A stretch of DNA of 64,000 nt, taken from NCBI GenBank assembly GCA_016710435.1, contig JADJVV010000001.1:2316501-2380500 (forward strand), written 5' to 3'. A model generated the notes under the pieces. That model had not been told where the DNA came from, searched no databases, and saw only the letters and a list, made by a program, of their open reading frames with translations. The translations under genes and the position numbers were made by a program. Of the stretch, positions 59,716-64,000 are shown piece after piece. How positions within the stretch are numbered: position 1 is the first letter of the stretch; the number at the start of each line of letters is the position of its first letter. The DNA comes from Hyphomicrobiales bacterium (lineage in GTDB: Bacteria > Pseudomonadota > Alphaproteobacteria > Rhizobiales > Aestuariivirgaceae).

Positions 59716-60986
59716 AGATCGTCGTCCTCGGTGCAGGCGCAGTCGGCGTTGCGACAGCGTGGTATCTCCGGAAATCCGGACACGACGTCGATATCGTCGA
59801 GCGCCAGACCGAGGCCGGCATGGAGACAAGCTGGGGCAATGGCGGCGTCATCCACGCCAGCGAAGTGGAGCCGTGGTCGCAACCGGGCATGCCCCAAAGG
59901 ATTCTCGGTTGGCTCGGCAAGGAAAACGCGCCGCTGCTGCTGCGCTACGGCGCCATTCCGCACATGTGGCGCTGGGGCCTGGAATTTGCCCGCAACTGCA
60001 CGACGGAGCGCTTCCGGCAAAACGCGAGATACAACCTGATCCTCGCCCTTCACTCCTTGCAATCGCTGCAGGAAATTGGCGCCGAGACCGGCATTGACTA
60101 CGACCGCGCCACGCGCGGCGTGCTCAAGATCTACCGTTCCCGCGAGTCGCTCGACGGAGCGCAACGCTCCTGCGATTTCCTGGCGCAACACGGCCTTCTC
60201 TATGAGCGCATCGACCCCGCCCGCACGGTCGAGATCGAACCGGCGTTGAAGGACACCGCGCCCACGCTGGCGGGCGCGCTCTATTTTGCCCGTGATGAAG
60301 TTGGCGATTGCAACAAGTTCACCCAGGGCCTTGCCGCCGCCTGCGCAAGGAATGGCGTTGGCCTGCATTTTGGAGAAACGGTTTCGTCTATCGAGGTTTC
60401 AGGCGGCCGCGTGACTGGCGTCATCACCAGCAAGGGCCGCCTGCCGGCGGATGCGGTGGTGGTATCGATGGGAAGTTTCACCGCGCCGCTGCTGGCGAGC
60501 CTGGGCGTCCGCGTGCCGATTTATCCGGTGAAGGGAATCTCCATCACATTCCAGCGCGGCGCATGGAATGGCGCACCGCGTGTGCCCGTGATCGATGACA
60601 CCAAGCTGTTTGGCCTTGTGCCCGTGGGCGAGCGTTTGCGCATTTCAGGCTCTGCGGAAATCACCGGATACGATGCAACGCCCGCCATGTCGCGCGCACA
60701 AGCCATCATCGACAATGCCAGTTTCACCTTTCCCGACATCAAGCGTCACCTCGATATGTCGAAGGCCCGCGTCTGGGCCGGGCTCCGGCCGGTCAGTCCC
60801 GCCGGCACGCCGATCATCGGGCAGGCCCGCGACGTCAAGGGTCTGTGGGTGAACGCTGGCCATGGGCACCTGGGGTGGACACTGGCATGCGGCTCTGGCC
60901 GCGTCGCCGCAGACATGATCAACGGAAGGAGGCCTGCAATCCCGACTCCGGCACCGCAAGGAGCCGTTCTCGCAACGGCGGTGTGA
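59712..60986 (+). CDS. dadA: D-amino-acid dehydrogenase-like FAD oxidoreductase
   Basis: 424 residues. The FAD motif is VVLGAGAVGVATAWYLRKSG (residues about 4-23), followed by ETSWGNGGVIHASEVEPWSQ, the DadA signature. Later blocks are RGVLKIYRSRESL, PVKGISITF, ISGSAEITGYD and the C-terminal GLRPVSPAGTPIIGQARDVK. It oxidises D-amino acids to imino acids, passing electrons to the respiratory chain; the imine hydrolyses to a 2-oxo acid and ammonia. Start overlaps the regulator's stop (ATGA). Which D-amino acid is used is unknown. Confidence 0.93.
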   Translation: MKIVVLGAGAVGVATAWYLRKSGHDVDIVERQTEAGMETSWGNGGVIHASEVEPWSQPGMPQRILGWLGKENAPLLLRYGAIPHMWRWGLEFARNCTTERFRQNARYNLILALHSLQSLQEIGAETGIDYDRATRGVLKIYRSRESLDGAQRSCDFLAQHGLLYERIDPARTVEIEPALKDTAPTLAGALYFARDEVGDCNKFTQGLAAACARNGVGLHFGETVSSIEVSGGRVTGVITSKGRLPADAVVVSMGSFTAPLLASLGVRVPIYPVKGISITFQRGAWNGAPRVPVIDDTKLFGLVPVGERLRISGSAEITGYDATPAMSRAQAIIDNASFTFPDIKRHLDMSKARVWAGLRPVSPAGTPIIGQARDVKGLWVNAGHGHLGWTLACGSGRVAADMINGRRPAIPTPAPQGAVLATAV

Positions 60987-61024
60987 CGCCGCCAACATAA
61001 CCTTGAAGAAAGTGGAGGAACGTC

Positions 61025-62452
61025 ATGATCAGACGACTGTTAATGACTGCCGCAATCATAGGACTTGCGGCCACTGCACCGGTCTTCGCGGAGGATGACG
61101 CGGCAACGACCGCCGTCAACGCCGCCAAGCAATATTCAGGTACAAGCATCACCGTTGTGGCCGAAGCAGGTTTGCAAGCGCTGCTCGACACGCAATACAC
61201 CGGACCGGAATGGGAGAAGCTGACCGGTATCAAGGTGAAGGTTGTCGAACTGCCCAATGAAGAAATCTATCCCAAGACAATCCTTGAAAAACAAGCCGGC
61301 ACCGGCGGATATGACGTCATGCTGATTTCGCCCGCCTTGCTGGCCGACATGGTCAACAATGGCGCGGTGGCGCCGCTCGACGACTACGTGAAGAAGTACG
61401 GCGCCGACAAGGAATTCGATGACATCAATCCGGCCTTCAGGGACTGGATGACCTACAACGGCAAGACCTACGGCCTCGTGGTCGATGGTGACGTGCTCGT
61501 CACCTACTACCGCAAGGACCTCTTTGAGGACGCCGGTAACCAGAAGGCCTTCAAGGAAAAATACGGCTACGACCTTGCCGCGCCCAAGACCTACAAGGAG
61601 TTCGGCGACATCGCCTGCTTCCTCACCGACAAGTATCAGCCGCAAATCTATGGCGCGGGCGTGATCAACACCGGCTACCTGCACTTCTTCTTCTCAGAAC
61701 GGCTGCGCGCGCACGGCGGCAAGTTCTTTGATCCTGAGTCCATGAAGGCAACCATCAACAGCGATGCCGGCGTGCAGGCCCTCACCGAAATGGTGGAGCA
61801 GAACAAGTGCATGTCTCCCGGCATCGAAACCTGGGGCTTCGCGGAGAACCTTTCCGCTCTCAACGCCGGCACCATCGCCATGACGATCTCGTGGCCACCG
61901 CTTGGCCGCTGGACGCAAGGCGTGAACATCCAGGACGAAGCCCTGTCGTGGGTGCCGAAGACGGTGGTCGCCGACAAGATCGGCTATGCCATCAATCCCG
62001 GCGGCCATCCGCAGCTCGCATCCGGATTCCTCTCCGGTGTATCGCCTGACTCGAAAAACAAGGACGCCGCCTACCTCTATGCCCAGTGGATGCATTCCAA
62101 GGCGCAGAGCCTGAAGAATGTGATGCGTCCTGTGGGCCTGCGCGATCCCTTCCGCATCTCCCACTACAATTCGCCCGAATACCAGAACCTCTGGGGCGGC
62201 GCGAAGGATTACCTGAAGGTGCTGCAGGATGGTGCCGCGGCCGGCTATGCCGATCTGTCGGTGATCGACACGTTCAAGTATCAGGATTCCATGTCGCGGG
62301 CCGTCACCGCGGCCATTGGTGGTGAAGACCCCAAGGCCACTCTTGATGCGCTTGCGGCGGAATGGGACCAGATCACCCAGTCTGTCGGCGTCGACAAGCA
62401 GCGCGAGGCTTACAAGGTCTGGGCCTCCAAGCCTTCGGCCTATCGCGAGTGA
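61025..62452 (+). CDS. ABC transporter binding protein, carbohydrate family 1 type
   Basis: 475 residues; GGAGG lies about seven bases before the ATG at 61025. The signal peptide (RLLMTAAIIGLAATAPVFA) is followed by a large binding protein (TSITVVAEAGLQALLDTQY; GYDVMLISPALLADMVNNGA; GKTYGLVVDGDVLVTYYRKD). This pattern is typical of CUT1 sugar or polyol binding proteins. It follows dadA by 38 bp on the same strand and likely belongs to the same regulon. The ligand is unknown. The stop overlaps the next gene's GTG start. Confidence 0.92.
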   Translation: MIRRLLMTAAIIGLAATAPVFAEDDAATTAVNAAKQYSGTSITVVAEAGLQALLDTQYTGPEWEKLTGIKVKVVELPNEEIYPKTILEKQAGTGGYDVMLISPALLADMVNNGAVAPLDDYVKKYGADKEFDDINPAFRDWMTYNGKTYGLVVDGDVLVTYYRKDLFEDAGNQKAFKEKYGYDLAAPKTYKEFGDIACFLTDKYQPQIYGAGVINTGYLHFFFSERLRAHGGKFFDPESMKATINSDAGVQALTEMVEQNKCMSPGIETWGFAENLSALNAGTIAMTISWPPLGRWTQGVNIQDEALSWVPKTVVADKIGYAINPGGHPQLASGFLSGVSPDSKNKDAAYLYAQWMHSKAQSLKNVMRPVGLRDPFRISHYNSPEYQNLWGGAKDYLKVLQDGAAAGYADLSVIDTFKYQDSMSRAVTAAIGGEDPKATLDALAAEWDQITQSVGVDKQREAYKVWASKPSAYRE

Positions 62453-63360
62453 CGGCTGACATTACCACGACGACAACGAACGGCCGGCCCTTCTGGGCCG
62501 GCCGGCGCGGCACAGGGCTCAGCTTTGTGGCGCCTGCCGTGTTCATCATGTTGCTGGTGGGACTCTTCCCCTTCCTGTGGTCGATCGCCGTGAGCTTCCA
62601 GGATCTCGCAGGTTCCAAGCAGGATGGAAACTGGATCGGCCTTGCGAACTATCAGAAACTGCTGACGGATGCGCGCGTGTGGGCGGCGCTGGGCCGGACA
62701 TTGCTGCTCCTCGCCGTGGCCTTGCCGCTGGAGCTTGTGCTGGGCCTGCTGCTGGCACTGCACTTCCAGCAAGACCGCCCCCTGAAACGCCTGTTCGTGG
62801 CCCTCATTGTTTTGCCGGCCATGGTCTCGCCCATGGTGGCGGGTTCCATGTGGCGGTTGATGCTCGACCACAAGTTCGGCCCTTTCAACCAGATCATCGG
62901 CTGGATCATGGGTGAGCCCGTTGTGCTCCTCTGGATCATCAAGCCATACCTCGCGTTCTGGGCCATCCTCATCACCGAGGTGTGGCAGTGGACACCCTTC
63001 ATGTTCATCATCCTGCTCGCTGCACTCGCCAATGTGGACAAGGAGCAACTGGAAGCCGCGGAGATCGACGGGGCAGGGCGCTTGCGGATTTTCTTCCGCA
63101 TCGTGCTGCCCGCCATCACGCCCGTCCTCGGCATTGCCGTTCTCATCCGCGCCCTGGACCTGTTCCGCATTTTCGATGCCGTCTGGCAATTGACGCGCGG
63201 TGGCCCGGGCAACAAGACGGAGACCATCTCCATCTTCATGTACGTCCGTGGCTTCCAGAGTTTCGAAACCAGCTACACGGCAGCCCTCGTGGCCGTGCTG
63301 CTGATTGTCCTCTCGCTTGTTGTCACGGTGCTGCTCCGGCGCATGGAGATTGCGCGATGA
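62449..63360 (+). CDS. Carbohydrate-type ABC permease (MalF/UgpA-like)
   Basis: 303 residues from a GTG at 62449 that overlaps the upstream stop. Six helices are expected: FVAPAVFIMLLVGLFPFLWS near the start, then LLLLAVALPLELVLGLLLAL and so on. The EAA loop, which docks the ATPase, reads LEAAEIDGAGRLRIFFRIVL followed by P. It forms the transmembrane channel with the next gene's product; the ATPase is presumably beyond the window. Confidence 0.92.
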   Translation: MTADITTTTTNGRPFWAGRRGTGLSFVAPAVFIMLLVGLFPFLWSIAVSFQDLAGSKQDGNWIGLANYQKLLTDARVWAALGRTLLLLAVALPLELVLGLLLALHFQQDRPLKRLFVALIVLPAMVSPMVAGSMWRLMLDHKFGPFNQIIGWIMGEPVVLLWIIKPYLAFWAILITEVWQWTPFMFIILLAALANVDKEQLEAAEIDGAGRLRIFFRIVLPAITPVLGIAVLIRALDLFRIFDAVWQLTRGGPGNKTETISIFMYVRGFQSFETSYTAALVAVLLIVLSLVVTVLLRRMEIAR

Positions 63361-64000
63361 GGGCGCGGTATCCAGTTCTTCGGGGCGCGGCCTGGTACGT
63401 GATTTCCACGCTCGTCACCGTCATCTTCCTGTTTCCCATCTATTGGATGTTCATGATTTCGCTGAAGGCGCCGGAGGAAATCTTCAAATCACCACCGGCA
63501 TGGTTCCCCGCACAACCGCAACTTGGCAGCTACATCGCCCTCTTCAAGGATGGTGACGTGTGGTCGCTGTGGAACAGCCTGGTGATCGCGGGTCTCTCGA
63601 CGCTCGTGGCCATGGTGCTGGGAACCGTTTGCGCCTACGCCATCGTGCGCTTTCGCACGGGCGGAGAAAACCTCGCGATCTGGATTCTCTCCCAGCGCAT
63701 GCTGCCGCCCATCGCCGTCGTGTTCCCGATCTTCCTCGCCTATGCCTCGTTCGGATTGTCGGACAGCTACGCCGGACTGGTGCTGCTCTACACGGCCTTC
63801 GCCTTGCCCTATGTGATCTGGATGATGCGCGGCTACCTGATGGACGTGCCCGTGGAACTGGAAGAGGCGGCCCTCGTCGATGGCTATTCGCACCTTGCCG
63901 TGTTGTGGAAGGTGACGGTGCCCATGGCGCGAAACGGCCTCATCGCCACGGCGATTTTCGCATTCGTCTTCTCGTGGAACGAGTTCCTCTTCGCGCTCAT
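63357..64000 (+). CDS. Carbohydrate-type ABC permease (MalG/UgpE-like), cut by window edge
   Basis: At least 214 residues, open at the window end. The ATG at 63357 overlaps the previous stop (ATGA). The first helix region reads WYVISTLVTVIFLFPIYWMF, followed by MISLKAPEEIFKSPPAWFP, a hallmark of MalG-type permeases. The EAA loop is LEEAALVDGYSHLAVLWKVT near residue 175. It is translated with the first permease and completes the membrane part of the transporter. Confidence 0.93.
   Translation, partial: MRARYPVLRGAAWYVISTLVTVIFLFPIYWMFMISLKAPEEIFKSPPAWFPAQPQLGSYIALFKDGDVWSLWNSLVIAGLSTLVAMVLGTVCAYAIVRFRTGGENLAIWILSQRMLPPIAVVFPIFLAYASFGLSDSYAGLVLLYTAFALPYVIWMMRGYLMDVPVELEEAALVDGYSHLAVLWKVTVPMARNGLIATAIFAFVFSWNEFLFAL

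Noticed and set aside
1..64000. CRISPR arrays, tRNA or rRNA genes, insertion sequences and phage genes
   Set aside because: Scanning both strands showed no regularly spaced short repeats, no cloverleaf-like sequence with the conserved T-loop, and no transposase, integrase or phage structural protein.

Overview
The window is GC-rich, densely packed DNA. Gene content and order point to an alphaproteobacterium, most likely of the Hyphomicrobiales (Rhizobiales) type. Signs of this are a soxBDAG sarcosine oxidase operon, a pyrrolysine-free MttB-family methyltransferase, a phoR-pstSCAB-phoU-phoB operon, a two-subunit methylmalonyl-CoA mutase and many ABC uptake systems with dedicated oxidoreductases. 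No tRNA, rRNA, CRISPR array, transposase or phage gene was recognised, so it reads as ordinary chromosome with metabolic islands. The assignment is by inference from gene content, not from a marker gene.

Layout. 1-5.1 kb: methylmalonyl-CoA mutase (large subunit cut by the window edge), a HerA-like ATPase and a DMT exporter. 5.1-17 kb: N-methyl compound and oxidative metabolism: MttB-like methyltransferase, a 0.7 kb gene-free stretch full of perfect hairpins, a P450 divergent from an MFS exporter, soxBDAG, and a LysR regulator divergent from a HalD/BesD-like 2OG-Fe(II) oxygenase. 17-30 kb: housekeeping and mixed genes (YpfJ-type protease, nadE, aldo/keto reductase, gltX, GST, GT2, HU, a dimethylglycine-dehydrogenase-like flavoprotein, YbaK, an EPS-initiating transferase). 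29.5-32.5 kb: LacI regulator divergent from a sugar isomerase/Gfo-Idh pair, with two operator-like palindromes. 32.6-39.3 kb: the phosphate regulon with a Pho box before pstS.

39.3-47.8 kb is a catabolic island around a branched-chain-amino-acid-type (Liv) ABC transporter. Four transporter genes and an aldo/keto reductase-RidA fusion run leftward with 4-bp overlaps. A GntR regulator, a TIGR04076-like protein, a second aldo/keto reductase and the binding protein run rightward. 47.9-50.1 kb holds an aldose epimerase, an SDR and a small secreted protein.

50.1-64 kb is the most distinctive part. A leftward run encodes a DSD1-type D-amino-acid lyase, RidA, a PhzF-like isomerase, a ribose-type ABC transporter whose binding protein is two near-identical domains in tandem on one chain, a cyclase-family hydrolase and an SDR. 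It diverges across a 15-bp palindrome from a NanR-like GntR regulator, a D-amino-acid dehydrogenase and a carbohydrate-type ABC transporter that runs off the window. Together these look like a system for uptake and oxidation of a D-amino-acid-containing substrate. The genes are seen; the substrate is inference.

The very long antisense reading frames in this window come from GC-biased codon use and were not annotated. Start codons were chosen by ribosome-binding sites, overlaps and family length.
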